Below are positions 37,560-46,548 of a stretch of 58,658 nucleotides of DNA, piece after piece. The stretch's first letter is position 1. Every line of letters begins with the position of its first letter. Below the pieces are notes generated by a model. It made no database searches and was not told where the DNA came from. It saw only the letters and a list, made by a program, of their open reading frames with translations. Source of the stretch: Desulfobulbus elongatus DSM 2908 (GTDB lineage: Bacteria; Desulfobacterota; Desulfobulbia; Desulfobulbales; Desulfobulbaceae); the NCBI RefSeq assembly GCF_000621145.1, contig NZ_JHZB01000025.1, forward strand, positions 1 through 58,658, given 5' to 3'. The position numbers were made by a program, and so were the translations under genes.

Positions 37560-38912
37560 CTAATACCGCACCGTGGCCATGACCATGGTGGCGGTCCAGT
37601 TGTCGTCGCCGCCGAAGCGGGCCGTGGCGCCGTCGCCGGGAACGGCCAGGGCGCCCACCAGGCTGAGGGTCAGGTGGCGGCCCACGGTCCAGTCGGCGAT
37701 CAGGTTCCACTCGTCGACATAGTGATCGCTTCGCACTCCGAAAAAGCGCGGATCGTGGAGGCTGAAGCGGTAGTAGAACAGGTTGAGCGTCAGGGGCTCC
37801 GTCGGCCGTATCTTGAGCCGGAGCATGTGGGCGTCGAGGTTGGTGTTGAACAGGTCGTACTCGCCGGTGATCTCGCCCTGGAACCAGGAACCCCAGTCGG
37901 TGGCGCCGTAGAACAGGACGTCGTAGTCTTCGTCGAAACTGGCGTAGCGGTAGGTCAGCTCGGGCTCCCAGGGCAGGGTGCTCCACCGGTAACCGGCGGC
38001 CAGGTACCAGCCGAAGCCGGCGTCCAGGCCGTTGTCGCGGTGCTCGCGGACGAACTCGCCGTCGAGGGTGAGCGGATGCAGGACCGCGGGGCCGTTGCCC
38101 AGGGCGAAGGGTCTGACGCTGCCGCGCAGGTTGGTCACCCGCATGCCGTCGCGGCTGGGCAGGTCGGATTCGATGGCGGCGAGGCTGCCGCCGAGGTTGA
38201 CCGCCGGCGCGGGGGCGTAGGCCAGGGTGCCGCCGCCGGCCCAGGTGTTGTTGGGGAAGACGCTGTTGTTCTCGAAATAGAACAGATCGCCGGCCCAGGC
38301 ACCGCTTTGCATCCGGGCGATGGCGGCGTAATCGGCGCTCTTGCGGCCGCCGAGATACCAGGCCGCCCGCCGGAATCCGGCGCCGCCCTCGCTGGAGAAG
38401 AGGAACCCAGTGCCGGTGGCATAGATCTGGCGGCCGAAGGAGAGGTCGAGGAAATCGCGGTCCAGACCGCCGAACAGGGTGCCCGAGCGCCAGCCGGCAT
38501 AGGCCTTGTCGATGCCCAGCCAACTGACGTCGCCCATGCCGGCGGTGGTGGCGTCGGCGTCGATGCCGCCGAAGGTGTTGGCCTGGACCGCATCGATCCT
38601 GGCGTACAGGCTCTGGGTGTTGGGCAGCACGTGGCGGCCTTCCAGGCCGGGGCGGACGAGCGATTCCCACCAGGAACCGACCGTGTGCCCGCCGAGGATG
38701 CCCCTGTCGTTGCCGTACCAGGCGTTGTCCTGACTGAAGAAGGCGAGATCGAGGCCGAGAGTGACTTGAAGGAAGCTGCCGTCGGCGTTGTGGTAGAAGA
38801 GCAGCGGGCTGGCGTCGTTCTCGGCGGCCAGCGGTACGGAAGGCGGGACGAGCACGGCCAGCAGACCGGCGATCAGGATGGAGACGGGAAAGATAGACCG
38901 GGGTGGGCTCAT
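37560..38912 (-). CDS. outer-membrane beta-barrel protein, alginate-export-like
   Basis: This 450-residue protein has an N-terminal signal peptide (hydrophobic core about residues 10-28, cleavage near PLAAEN). The mature chain alternates polar and aromatic residues as in barrels, and it ends with a terminal aromatic (VRY), the outer-membrane targeting sign. Blocks such as KAYAGWRSGTLFGGLDRDFL and DLSFGRQIYATGTGFLF recall alginate-export-type barrels. The cargo is unknown. A promoter is present upstream (39000-39028). Confidence 0.72.
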   Translation of the reverse strand: MSPPRSIFPVSILIAGLLAVLVPPSVPLAAENDASPLLFYHNADGSFLQVTLGLDLAFFSQDNAWYGNDRGILGGHTVGSWWESLVRPGLEGRHVLPNTQSLYARIDAVQANTFGGIDADATTAGMGDVSWLGIDKAYAGWRSGTLFGGLDRDFLDLSFGRQIYATGTGFLFSSEGGAGFRRAAWYLGGRKSADYAAIARMQSGAWAGDLFYFENNSVFPNNTWAGGGTLAYAPAPAVNLGGSLAAIESDLPSRDGMRVTNLRGSVRPFALGNGPAVLHPLTLDGEFVREHRDNGLDAGFGWYLAAGYRWSTLPWEPELTYRYASFDEDYDVLFYGATDWGSWFQGEITGEYDLFNTNLDAHMLRLKIRPTEPLTLNLFYYRFSLHDPRFFGVRSDHYVDEWNLIADWTVGRHLTLSLVGALAVPGDGATARFGGDDNWTATMVMATVRY

Positions 38913-38999
38913 GGCATCATGGAACGGGACGGCAAGGGAGTGCGGGCCGGGCAACGCTTCCCGCACCCGGTGGAAGCGGCCGGGGATATCCTCGGCGGA

Positions 39000-39028
39000 T
39001 TTTTACGTGACCGTGTCGCGCGCGTCAA
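39000..39028 (-). promoter_or_regulatory. candidate promoter of the barrel gene
   Basis: On the minus strand TTGACG (39028-39023) and TAAAAA (39005-39000) are 17 bases apart, about 90 bases before the start at 38912. The -35 matches 5 of 6 consensus bases. Confidence 0.5.
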
Positions 39029-39087
39029 GGCTTTGTCGCTTCTTTGTATCGAAGCGGCCGGATGTCCGGCAGGGCGCAAGCGGAACC

Positions 39088-41556
39088 CTACCGGTTGGTT
39101 TGCGAATGGAGGTGGGCCAGGGCCAGGTTGATCTCGCCGAAGGAGTAGCCGTCGCCGAGGGCGGCCTTCAGCGCCTTGAGGGAACCGGTGGGCAGCGAGG
39201 CGATGGTGGTTTCCAGTTCGCGCAACCGGTCCGGGGCGAGCAGGCCGTCGATGGCCAAGGTCCCGTTCTTGACGAAATGGGCCAGATGCCCCTCGACGGT
39301 CTGGAGGGTGAGGCCGCGCTGGGCGGCGATCTCCGGGATGGAGTGGCCCGCCTGGAGCATTTCCAGGCTGACGGCCTTGGTGTCGGACCGCTGTCCCGCT
39401 GGCTTCGGTGCGCCGGTCGGACCGATGGCGGCCGGGGTGGGCAGGGTGACCGTTTCGATGCCGTGCTCCCTGCGGTAGTCGGTCACCATGGCCACGATCT
39501 CCTTGCCGTACCGCTCGGCCAGCCGTTTGCCGATGCCCTTGATGGTCTGCAGGGCCTTGACGCTGTCCGGCAGATGGACGGCGATCTGGATGAGCGTTTT
39601 CTGGTGCAGGACCAGGTAGGGGGCAACGCCCGCGGCCGCGGCCGTGTCGTTGCGCCACTGGCGCAGGGTGCGGAACAGGACGGGATGGCCGACGTCGGCT
39701 TCGGTGAAGAGCGCGTCGGCGGCTGGAGCCGGCCGTTTCTCTTTTTCCATGGCCGCGACCGACAAGGCGCGGAGATACCGGCCGGGCGAGAACTCCTCGC
39801 CGCAGGCCGCCACCACCGCCAGCTTGATTGCGCATTCCCGCCGAACCAGCTCGACGGTTTCCGCGATCCGCTTGCGCACCTCCTTGTTGTCCGATGCGAT
39901 TTCCAGCGTCTCAAGGCAGGGTTGGAGCACGGCGGCGAACCGGTCCCGGAAATAGACGCCGGCCTTGGCCAGCCGTTCCCGGACGACCGGATCGGCGGCC
40001 GGTTCGCGGTGCGGCGCGAACAGCGACTGCAACTGGAGCCGGAACCGGTCGCCCACGGCGCAGATGGCCTCCTGCGCCTGCTGCCGGACCGTGAACGGGT
40101 CGGCCGCGGCGTTGACCTGCACGATGCCGGCATTGTCCCGGAGCAAGCCGGCCAGGCGGCCCAACAGCCTGGACAGGTTCCGGAAATCGAAGCAGGCGAG
40201 CAGCAGTCCCTGCTGGTAGCGAATCCTGGCGGCGGCGAGATCGGTTTCGGTCGGGGGGTGGGACGCGGTCCGGCTGACGAAGTCGTGGACCGCCGGGTCG
40301 GCCGCCACCGTCCGGGCGGCCAGCGGCGAGCTGAGCACCAGCCCCTCGAAGCTGCGGCAGCGGCTCAAGCCCACATAGACCTGGCCGTGGGCAAAGGCGG
40401 CCTGGGCGTCGATCACCACCCGGTCGAAGGTCAGCCCCTGGCTTTTGTGGATGGTGATCGCCCAGGCCGGCTTGAGCGGGACCTGCTCGAAACTGCCGAC
40501 CACCGTGGGCGTGATCTCGGCGGTCTCGGCATCGACCGCGTAGTCGATGTTCTCCCAGCGCACCGGCCCGACCTCGATGGGCTCGGTTTCGCCCGGACAG
40601 ACCACCCGGACGCTGTGCCGTCCCATTCCGGCGACGGTGCCGATCTTGCCGTTGAAGAACCGTTTCTCGGGCGAGGCGTCGTTGCGCACGAACATCACCT
40701 GGGCGCCTGTTTTCAGCTCCAGGCCGGCGGCGGTGGGATAGGCGTATTCCGGGAAGCTGCCCTCGATTCCGGCCTCGAACCGGCGGACATCGCCGGACAG
40801 GGCGGCGAGCCTGGCCGAGTTGATGGCGTCGGCATGGCGGTTGTGGGTGCAGAGGGTGATGACGCCTTCCTCGGGCGCATAGTCGGGGCGATAGCGGGCG
40901 TTGAGCGCCGCCAGGCCGGCGGCGTCGAGGCGGTTGTCGCGCACCTTGCCCAGCAGGTCGATGAAGCGCCGGTCCGACTGGCGGTAGATCCGCCTGAGTT
41001 CGATCGCCACCAGGTCGAGCCGCTGCAGGGCGAGGCTGCTGAAGAAGTAGGGCGAACCGTAATGGGGCCGCAGGACCTGCCACTCCGTGTCCTTGACCAC
41101 CGGCGGCAACTGGTGGAGATCGCCGATCATCAGCACCTGCACGCCGCCGAACGGCTGCTCCGAGCGCCGGTAGCGTCGGAGCACCGCGTCGACCCCGTCG
41201 AGCAGATCGGCCCGGACCATGCTGATCTCGTCGATGACCAGCAGGTCGAGGCTTTGCATGAGGTTGCGCTTGTCCCGGCCGACCCGGTGCCGGTCGTTGC
41301 GCAGGGCGGCGCCGGGGACCAGGGGGCCGAAGGGAAGCTGGAAAAAGGAGTGGAGGGTGACGCCGCCGGCATTGATCGCCGCCACCCCGGTGGGGGCGGT
41401 GACCACCAGCCGTTTGTGGGTCTGCTCCCTGAGCCGGTGGAGGAAGGTGGTCTTGCCGGTGCCCGCCTTGCCGGTCAGAAAGACAGTGCAGTCGGTTTCC
41501 TCGACAAAGGCGCGGGCAAGGCCGAGTTCGGGGTTGGGCTCCTGCATGACCATCAT
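39088..41556 (-). CDS. Pif1/RecD-like SF1 helicase with HRDC and HTH domains
   Basis: This 822-residue protein has Walker A LTGKAGTGKTTF (about residue 30), Walker B LLVIDEISM (about 105), LMIGDLHQLPPV (about 145) and late motifs WAITIHKSQGLTFDRV and VYVGLSRCRSFEGL. The C-terminal half adds an HRDC domain (about 625-690, LPDSVKALQTIKGIGKRLAE) and a helix-turn-helix of the RQC/YpbB type (HSIPEIAAQRGLTLQTVEGH). It should unwind DNA 5' to 3', perhaps at G-quadruplex or stalled forks. ATG 41556 overlaps the arfB stop (ATGA), so it is translationally coupled. Confidence 0.87.
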   Translation of the reverse strand: MMVMQEPNPELGLARAFVEETDCTVFLTGKAGTGKTTFLHRLREQTHKRLVVTAPTGVAAINAGGVTLHSFFQLPFGPLVPGAALRNDRHRVGRDKRNLMQSLDLLVIDEISMVRADLLDGVDAVLRRYRRSEQPFGGVQVLMIGDLHQLPPVVKDTEWQVLRPHYGSPYFFSSLALQRLDLVAIELRRIYRQSDRRFIDLLGKVRDNRLDAAGLAALNARYRPDYAPEEGVITLCTHNRHADAINSARLAALSGDVRRFEAGIEGSFPEYAYPTAAGLELKTGAQVMFVRNDASPEKRFFNGKIGTVAGMGRHSVRVVCPGETEPIEVGPVRWENIDYAVDAETAEITPTVVGSFEQVPLKPAWAITIHKSQGLTFDRVVIDAQAAFAHGQVYVGLSRCRSFEGLVLSSPLAARTVAADPAVHDFVSRTASHPPTETDLAAARIRYQQGLLLACFDFRNLSRLLGRLAGLLRDNAGIVQVNAAADPFTVRQQAQEAICAVGDRFRLQLQSLFAPHREPAADPVVRERLAKAGVYFRDRFAAVLQPCLETLEIASDNKEVRKRIAETVELVRRECAIKLAVVAACGEEFSPGRYLRALSVAAMEKEKRPAPAADALFTEADVGHPVLFRTLRQWRNDTAAAAGVAPYLVLHQKTLIQIAVHLPDSVKALQTIKGIGKRLAERYGKEIVAMVTDYRREHGIETVTLPTPAAIGPTGAPKPAGQRSDTKAVSLEMLQAGHSIPEIAAQRGLTLQTVEGHLAHFVKNGTLAIDGLLAPDRLRELETTIASLPTGSLKALKAALGDGYSFGEINLALAHLHSQTNR

Positions 41557-41969
41557 TCGGGTGTGCGGCGCAGGGCCTTGAGCCGGGATTGGCGGGCCTT
41601 GGCCTCCCGTCGCCGCTGTCGGGCCGCCGGGGACGGCTGGGTGGGCCGCCGCCGCTTGCGCGGGGTCGCGGCCGTGCGGATGATTTCGGCCAGCCGCTCC
41701 AGGGCCGCTTGCCGGTTTTTCTCCAGGCTGCGGAATTCCTGGGCCTTGAGCACCAGGACCCCGTCCTCGGTCAGCCGCTGGTCGCGGCGGGCCAGCAGCC
41801 GCTGCTTGACCGCTTCGGGCAGGCTGGAGGCGCGGATATCGAAGCGCAGATGTACCGCACTGGCCACCTTGTTGACGTTCTGGCCGCCCGCGCCCTGGGC
41901 GCGGATGCCGGTCAACTCGATCTCATCGCTGTCGATGGCCAGGGTGGGGGTGATGACAATGGCGGGCAT
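41553..41969 (-). CDS. arfB: alternative ribosome-rescue factor ArfB (peptidyl-tRNA hydrolase)
   Basis: This 138-residue protein contains the catalytic GGQ motif (IRAQGAGGQNVNKVAS, residues about 22-37) and a C-terminal basic tail (RKRRRPTQPSPAARQRRREA) that enters the empty mRNA channel of stalled ribosomes. It hydrolyses peptidyl-tRNA on non-stop ribosomes. The length is normal. Start ATG 41969 has AAGGAGCGCATC. It begins 10 bases after the pncA stop and overlaps the helicase start. Confidence 0.93.
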   Translation of the reverse strand: MPAIVITPTLAIDSDEIELTGIRAQGAGGQNVNKVASAVHLRFDIRASSLPEAVKQRLLARRDQRLTEDGVLVLKAQEFRSLEKNRQAALERLAEIIRTAATPRKRRRPTQPSPAARQRRREAKARQSRLKALRRTPE

Positions 41970-41979
41970 GATGCGCTCC

Positions 41980-42591
41980 TTACGTCGCTGTTCCCCGACG
42001 GGCCAATTCGGCGACAACCTCGTCGGTGGTGCACAGGCGCGTCCCGGCCCGGTGCATGGCTGCGAGGGCGCGGTCGCTGTCGCCCGGTTGCAGGTCCACG
42101 CCGGCGACGGCGTCGATGAGCACCGTCACCGCCAGGCCGCGTTCGCGGGCGTCGAGTGCCGTGGCCCGCACGCAGTAATCGGTGGCCAGGCCGCCGATGA
42201 CCAGATGATCGACCCCCTGTGCCGCGAGCACCTCCGCCAGGGTCGCGCCCGCTGCGGTGATGCCGTCGAAGGCGGAGTAGCCGTCCAGGCGCTCGTCGAT
42301 CCCTTTGGATAACAGGAGGGTGCCGGCGGGCAGTTGCAGGTCCGGATGGAAGTCGGCACCGGCGCTGCCCTGGACGCAGTGCACCGGCCACAGACCGCCA
42401 TACGCCTGAAAGTGGGCGGTGTGCGGCGGATGCCAGTCCCGGCTGGCCAGCACCGGCAGACCGGCGGCGGCAAAGGCGGCGGCCGCCCGGTTGAGCGGGG
42501 CCACCACCCGGTCGCCGTCGGGCACGGCCAGGGTGCCGCCGGGGCAGAAATCGTTCTGCACGTCCACCAGGATCAGGGCCGGGCCGTTCAT
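41980..42591 (-). CDS. pncA: nicotinamidase (bifunctional nicotinamidase/pyrazinamidase)
   Basis: This 203-residue cytosolic enzyme converts nicotinamide to nicotinate. The catalytic triad context is visible: Asp in LILVDVQNDFCPGG, Lys in LLLSKGIDERLDGYSAF, and the nucleophile Cys in GLATDYCVRATALDA. The metal-site residues lie in SRDWHPPHTAHF. Length and motifs are standard. ATG 42591 overlaps the pncB stop, so the two are coupled: product of pncA feeds pncB. Confidence 0.95.
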   Translation of the reverse strand: MNGPALILVDVQNDFCPGGTLAVPDGDRVVAPLNRAAAAFAAAGLPVLASRDWHPPHTAHFQAYGGLWPVHCVQGSAGADFHPDLQLPAGTLLLSKGIDERLDGYSAFDGITAAGATLAEVLAAQGVDHLVIGGLATDYCVRATALDARERGLAVTVLIDAVAGVDLQPGDSDRALAAMHRAGTRLCTTDEVVAELARRGTAT

Positions 42592-44021
42592 GCGTCGTGC
42601 CTCCCCGCGTGCGTGGCCTGGATCAGGGCGCAGCGCAGCTCCTTCAGGCGGGCCGAGATCGACACCTTGTAGCGGTGCGGATTGACGAAGCGGCGGCAGC
42701 CCTGGGGCAGGAGCGCCAGCTGATGGCGGCAGCGCTCGGCCATCCGGTCGAGCGGTTCCGGGTCGAGCAGGCGGCGGCCATCCGCCATTACCGGCCGGCG
42801 CAGGTCGACCAGCCGGACGTGTGCGGGCAGGGTGGTCCGCTGCAGGGGGTTGACCGGATCGAAGACCGTGTCCCCGGCGGCAACGGTGTCGTCGTCCAGG
42901 CAGATCACGTCCTGGACGAAGCCGCCATCCGGATCGACGGCGCGCAGCAGTCGCTTGCTGCCCGGCAAGGTGGCCTTGGCCATGTCGCTGGTGATCTTCA
43001 TTTTCGGTTGGCCGTCGATGGCCACCAGCTTGTAGACCCCGCCCAGGGCCACGCCGCCGGGGCCGGCCGCGGTGGCCAGCTTGGTGCCGACGCCGTAGAT
43101 GTCGATGCGGCCGCCCTCGTTGCGGATGGAATCGATCACCAGTTCGTCGAGTTCGTTGGAGGCGAGGATGCGCACCTCGGGAAAACCGGCCGCGTCCAGC
43201 ATGCGCCGGGCCTCGCGGGAAAGGTAGGCCAGGTCGCCGGAATCGAGCCGGATGCCGCGCAGGCTGTGGCCGCGCGCGTGCAACTCGCCGGCCACGGTGA
43301 TGGCGTTGGGCACGCCGCTGGCGAGGGTGTCGTAGGTGTCGACCAGCAGCACCGAACTGTCGGGAAAGGCGGCGGCATAGGCGCGGAAGGCGGTCAGTTC
43401 GTCGGCAAAGGACTGGACCCAGCTGTGGGCGTGGGTGCCGCGCACCGGCAGATCGAAGCGCATGCCGGCCAGGACGTTGCTGGTGCCCGTGGCCCCGCCG
43501 ATACAGGCGGCACGGGAGGCGGAGAGGCCGCCGTCCGGCCCTTGGGCGCGGCGCAGGCCGAATTCGATCACCTCGCCGTCGCCGGCGGCGTGGCAGATGC
43601 GGGCCGCCTTGGTGGCCACCAGGGTCTGGAAGTTGATCAGATTGAGCAGCACGGTCTCCACCAACTGGACCTCGGCCAGCGGACCCGAGACGGTGAGCAG
43701 GGGATCGTTGGCGAAAACCACCGTGCCCTCGGGGGGCGCCACCACCGTGCCCCGGAAGCGGAAGTCCCGGAGAAAATCGAGAAATCTGGGCTTGAAGAGG
43801 CCCAGGCCGCGGAGATAATCGATTTCGTCCGCGGAAAAGCGCAAGTGCTCCAGGCAGGCCAGCGCCGGCTCCAGGCCGGCGAACACCGCATAGCCGCCGG
43901 CAAAGGGATTGGCGCGGAAGTAGAGATCGAACACCGCCTGTTTGTCGGCCATCCCCTCTTCGAGATAGCCGGCCAGCATGGTCAGTTCGTAGAGATCGGT
44001 GAGCAGGGGCGACAGGCGCAT
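42588..44021 (-). CDS. pncB: nicotinate phosphoribosyltransferase
   Basis: This 477-residue enzyme makes NaMN from nicotinate and PRPP in NAD salvage. Motifs: LTDLYELTMLAGYLEEGM at the N-terminus, the RGTHAHSWVQSF block with the phosphorylatable His, and DSGDLAYLSREARRMLDAAG. The C-terminal IYGVGTKLATAAG is also typical. It opens the operon pncB-pncA-arfB-helicase. NaMN is also the substrate of CobT encoded elsewhere in the window, so B12 and NAD pathways meet here. Confidence 0.95.
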   Translation of the reverse strand: MRLSPLLTDLYELTMLAGYLEEGMADKQAVFDLYFRANPFAGGYAVFAGLEPALACLEHLRFSADEIDYLRGLGLFKPRFLDFLRDFRFRGTVVAPPEGTVVFANDPLLTVSGPLAEVQLVETVLLNLINFQTLVATKAARICHAAGDGEVIEFGLRRAQGPDGGLSASRAACIGGATGTSNVLAGMRFDLPVRGTHAHSWVQSFADELTAFRAYAAAFPDSSVLLVDTYDTLASGVPNAITVAGELHARGHSLRGIRLDSGDLAYLSREARRMLDAAGFPEVRILASNELDELVIDSIRNEGGRIDIYGVGTKLATAAGPGGVALGGVYKLVAIDGQPKMKITSDMAKATLPGSKRLLRAVDPDGGFVQDVICLDDDTVAAGDTVFDPVNPLQRTTLPAHVRLVDLRRPVMADGRRLLDPEPLDRMAERCRHQLALLPQGCRRFVNPHRYKVSISARLKELRCALIQATHAGRHDA

Positions 44022-44176
44022 GGGGCACCTCCGGGCGAAGATCGTTGGCGGCTACCGGCCGGAAGGGCCGTCTGCCGCCGCTTCGGGTGAAGGACGTGGA
44101 GGATGGGGGCGGGTTGCCGTTTCGTCGGCGTCGGCACGGCAACCCGTCGTGTGTCCGGTTCGGTTCCGGTGCGGCC

Positions 44177-44449
44177 TTAACGGCAGGGCACGGCGGTGCG
44201 GAAACTGTCCTTGGTCCAGATCATCTGGCCGTCCGGCGTCTTGCCGTCGGCCTTCCACTTGTCCATCACCTGGAGGCAATAAGACCCCATATTGATGATT
44301 TCCGGCTCTTTCTGGCCGGGGGTGTCGCCGCCGATGCGCATCAGGTCCGGATTGGTCGACTGGTAGTTGGGGGCGATGGTGGCCGCGCCGCAACCGGCCA
44401 GGGCCAGGGCGGCAACGGCGTAGGCGGCAAAGACGCACATTTTTTTCAT
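44177..44449 (-). CDS. small lipoprotein, function unknown
   Basis: This 90-residue protein has a lipoprotein signal (ALALAGCGAAT, Cys near residue 20). The mature part is about 70 residues with a late Cys pair (SYCLQ, VPCR), perhaps a disulfide. AAGGAG precedes ATG 44449. It stands alone, 155 bases upstream of pncB on the same strand. No family is recognised. Confidence 0.7.
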   Translation of the reverse strand: MKKMCVFAAYAVAALALAGCGAATIAPNYQSTNPDLMRIGGDTPGQKEPEIINMGSYCLQVMDKWKADGKTPDGQMIWTKDSFRTAVPCR

Positions 44450-44662
44450 GGTTCGTACTCCTTGAAGATGATGAGTTGCTGATGCATTACGTCTGCGTCC
44501 GGTGTCGTCGCTGCGGGCGGCGTCGGGCGCGGGCGGGTGGTTCGTTGTTCCGGCGGCCGTGGGACACGGTCGGGACCAGCCGGTCGAAATGTACCGGACC
44601 GCAGCCGTTTGCGAAAGTCTTTTCAGCCAACCGTACCGGCCGGTTTTCGCGCCGGCGCGGTC

Positions 44663-45670
44663 CTATTCCCGCAGGTTGCCGAACGGTCGGCCGCCCTTGC
44701 CGATCCGTTCCAACTGGTCGTGGAGATCGTCGATCTCGACCTGCCAGTAGGTGCGTGAACCGAAATCCGGCACCACGGCGGTGGCCCCGTCCTCGACGAC
44801 CTGATGGGCGCACCAGGCCGAGTAGTGGATGAAGCGCATGGCGCGCAGGGGTTCGATCAGGCGGAGCGTGGTCCGGTCGAAGGGCCGGAAGGTTTCGTAC
44901 CCCTCGATGAGCAGGTCGGTTTCGACAAAGGCGTCCGCCAGACGCCCCGGCAGGAGCATCCAGAAGTCCTGCACCGGCGGGCCGACGACCATGTCGTCGA
45001 AATCGATCAGGAAAAAGGAGCTGTCGGGACGGTACACCAGGTTGCCGGTGTGGCAGTCGCCATGGATGCGGATGGTGTCGAGACCGGCAAACAGCGGGGT
45101 GACGGCGGCGATGAGCCGGGCGGCGGCCCGGGTGTAGGGTTCGAGCAAATCCGCCGGAATCAGGCCGCTGTCGCGGATATACGCCACCTGGGCCGCGGTG
45201 GTGACCGTCGGGTCCAGGCGGAACCGGTGCGGCGCCGTCTGCCGCGCCCCCACCATGTGCATCCGGCCGAGCAGCCGGCCGACGGCCAGCCACTGTTCGT
45301 CGTTGAATTCGTCGACGGCCCGGCCGCCCCGGCGCGGAAACACGGCAAAGAAGATGGCGCCGCACTGGCCGATGGTGCCGCCCTGCCGCAGGGGCAGCGG
45401 CGCGATCACCGGAATCTCCTCGGCCGCCAGTTCCCGCAGGAAATCGTGTTCATCCCGGAGCGCCCGCAGGGACCACCGTCCCGGCCGGTAGAATTTGGCG
45501 ATCAGCCCGTCCCCCGCGGTGCTCTCCAGTTCGTAGACCCGGTTGATGTAGCTGTTGCAGGTCCGGCAGAGATTGGTGCAGGCGGTGCCCAGCGCCGTCT
45601 CGACCGCCTCCAGGATCCGCTCGGGGGTGAGGCCGTGGAAAGCGGCGTGGGAAGGGGTGGGGGTAGCCAT
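44663..45670 (-). CDS. srkA: stress response kinase A (YihE/RdoA family)
   Basis: This 335-residue protein is an aminoglycoside-phosphotransferase-fold Ser/Thr kinase. The catalytic loop is IRIHGDCHTGNLVY and the metal loop is FFLIDFDDMVVGPPVQDFWM. The start FHGLTPERILEAVE and the Cys-rich CTNLCRTCNSYINRVYE are typical of SrkA. Family members counter envelope or oxidative stress and MazF-linked death in E. coli. It is not next to dsbA here, unlike in enterobacteria. The length is normal. Confidence 0.9.
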   Translation of the reverse strand: MATPTPSHAAFHGLTPERILEAVETALGTACTNLCRTCNSYINRVYELESTAGDGLIAKFYRPGRWSLRALRDEHDFLRELAAEEIPVIAPLPLRQGGTIGQCGAIFFAVFPRRGGRAVDEFNDEQWLAVGRLLGRMHMVGARQTAPHRFRLDPTVTTAAQVAYIRDSGLIPADLLEPYTRAAARLIAAVTPLFAGLDTIRIHGDCHTGNLVYRPDSSFFLIDFDDMVVGPPVQDFWMLLPGRLADAFVETDLLIEGYETFRPFDRTTLRLIEPLRAMRFIHYSAWCAHQVVEDGATAVVPDFGSRTYWQVEIDDLHDQLERIGKGGRPFGNLRE

Positions 45671-46035
45671 GGCCGGTCCTTGTCGGTGGGAGAAGCGGTT
45701 GTCCGAAAAACCTGCCTGTGGCGCAGGTCCGGGGGTATGCGATGTACTGCAATTATTTTACCACGTCCGCGTAAAAAATGGTCGCGGTTCTCCGGGGCGC
45801 AAACGGCTTGTCGGGAATGCATGGGGAAAATATAAGAAATTCCAATGGATAAAAATTGTGCCGCCAGGCGTTCACTGCGGTCCCAGGGGGAGGCATGGCT
45901 GGAGGGCGCTCGGGCGTGGGCCCGTGTGGACGAAAGGAGACGGTGGTGGCGGGCCGGGGAATCGTCGGCCGGCGGCCGCCCGCCGTTCATCTCTTCCCGG
46001 AATTGGTCCCGGCTCAGAGACCGGCGGCGGATACT
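45671..46035. other. intergenic region before srkA, no gene seen
   Basis: This 365-base stretch lies between the srkA start and the HxlR stop (both minus strand). It contains an AT-richer segment near 45755-45855 that may hold the srkA promoter. No well-formed promoter, hairpin or ORF with good coding pattern was found. Confidence 0.4.
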
Positions 46036-46434
46036 TCAGGAGCGGAGATAGTCCTGCCCCCAATCGCACATCATTTCCAGGACAGGGGTGAGGCTCCGCC
46101 CCTTGGCGGTCAGCGAATACTCCACCTTGGGCGGCACCTGTGGGTAGACCTCGCGGTGCACCAGGCCGTCCGCCTCCAGCTCGCGCAACTGCTGGGTGAG
46201 CATCTTGCGGGTTGTCTCCGAGAACTGACGCTGGAGCTCGGAAAAACGCATGGTTGTCTGGGCCAGGTGCCAGAGGATGGAGGCCTTCCACTTGCCGCCG
46301 ACCACGGCCAGGGTGACGTCGATGCCGCAGGTGTAGGCCTTGTCCCGGTACACCAGAATGCCTTTGCCCGCCTGGCCCGAGGGGCTTGCCGCCCGCGCCG
46401 GCAGTGTTCCCGTTTTGGTACTACGTTCACTCAT
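46036..46434 (-). CDS. HxlR-type winged-helix regulator
   Basis: This 132-residue protein has the HxlR pattern: CGIDVTLAVVGGKWKASILW (about residues 35-54), RFSELQRQFSETTRKMLTQQ and LEADGLVHREVYPQVPPKVE, ending LMEMMCDWG-like LEMMCDWGQDYL. The single Cys before the helix-turn-helix is the usual redox- or electrophile-sensing position in this family. It is divergent from the flavoprotein gene at 46549, so it probably controls that gene and itself. Start MSERS at 46434 is chosen because an upstream extension overlaps the promoter. Confidence 0.87.
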   Translation of the reverse strand: MSERSTKTGTLPARAASPSGQAGKGILVYRDKAYTCGIDVTLAVVGGKWKASILWHLAQTTMRFSELQRQFSETTRKMLTQQLRELEADGLVHREVYPQVPPKVEYSLTAKGRSLTPVLEMMCDWGQDYLRS

Positions 46435-46494
46435 AGATACTACGTTCCAGAAAAGTACGTTATTGACGTGGCGCAACCTATGGCGCATTATAGG
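46419..46494. promoter_or_regulatory. divergent operator/promoter between HxlR and flavoprotein genes
   Basis: TACTACGTTC occurs at 46419-46428 and again at 46438-46447, 19 bases apart; a third TACGTT is at 46456-46461. Immediately after is a promoter for the + gene: TTGACG (46463-46468), 17 bases, CATTAT (46486-46491). The repeats are likely HxlR sites. The first copy lies inside the HxlR coding start, which fits autoregulation. Confidence 0.6.
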
Positions 46495-46548
46495 CGACAC
46501 GATGGCGGAAGGGAAGAACAACATCACTCATACCCAAGGAGAAAGGAC

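Noticed and set aside
45845-46030. Possible small gene upstream of srkA
   Set aside because: Short frames there lack ribosome sites and have the Arg/Gly/Trp-rich composition of random GC-rich sequence.
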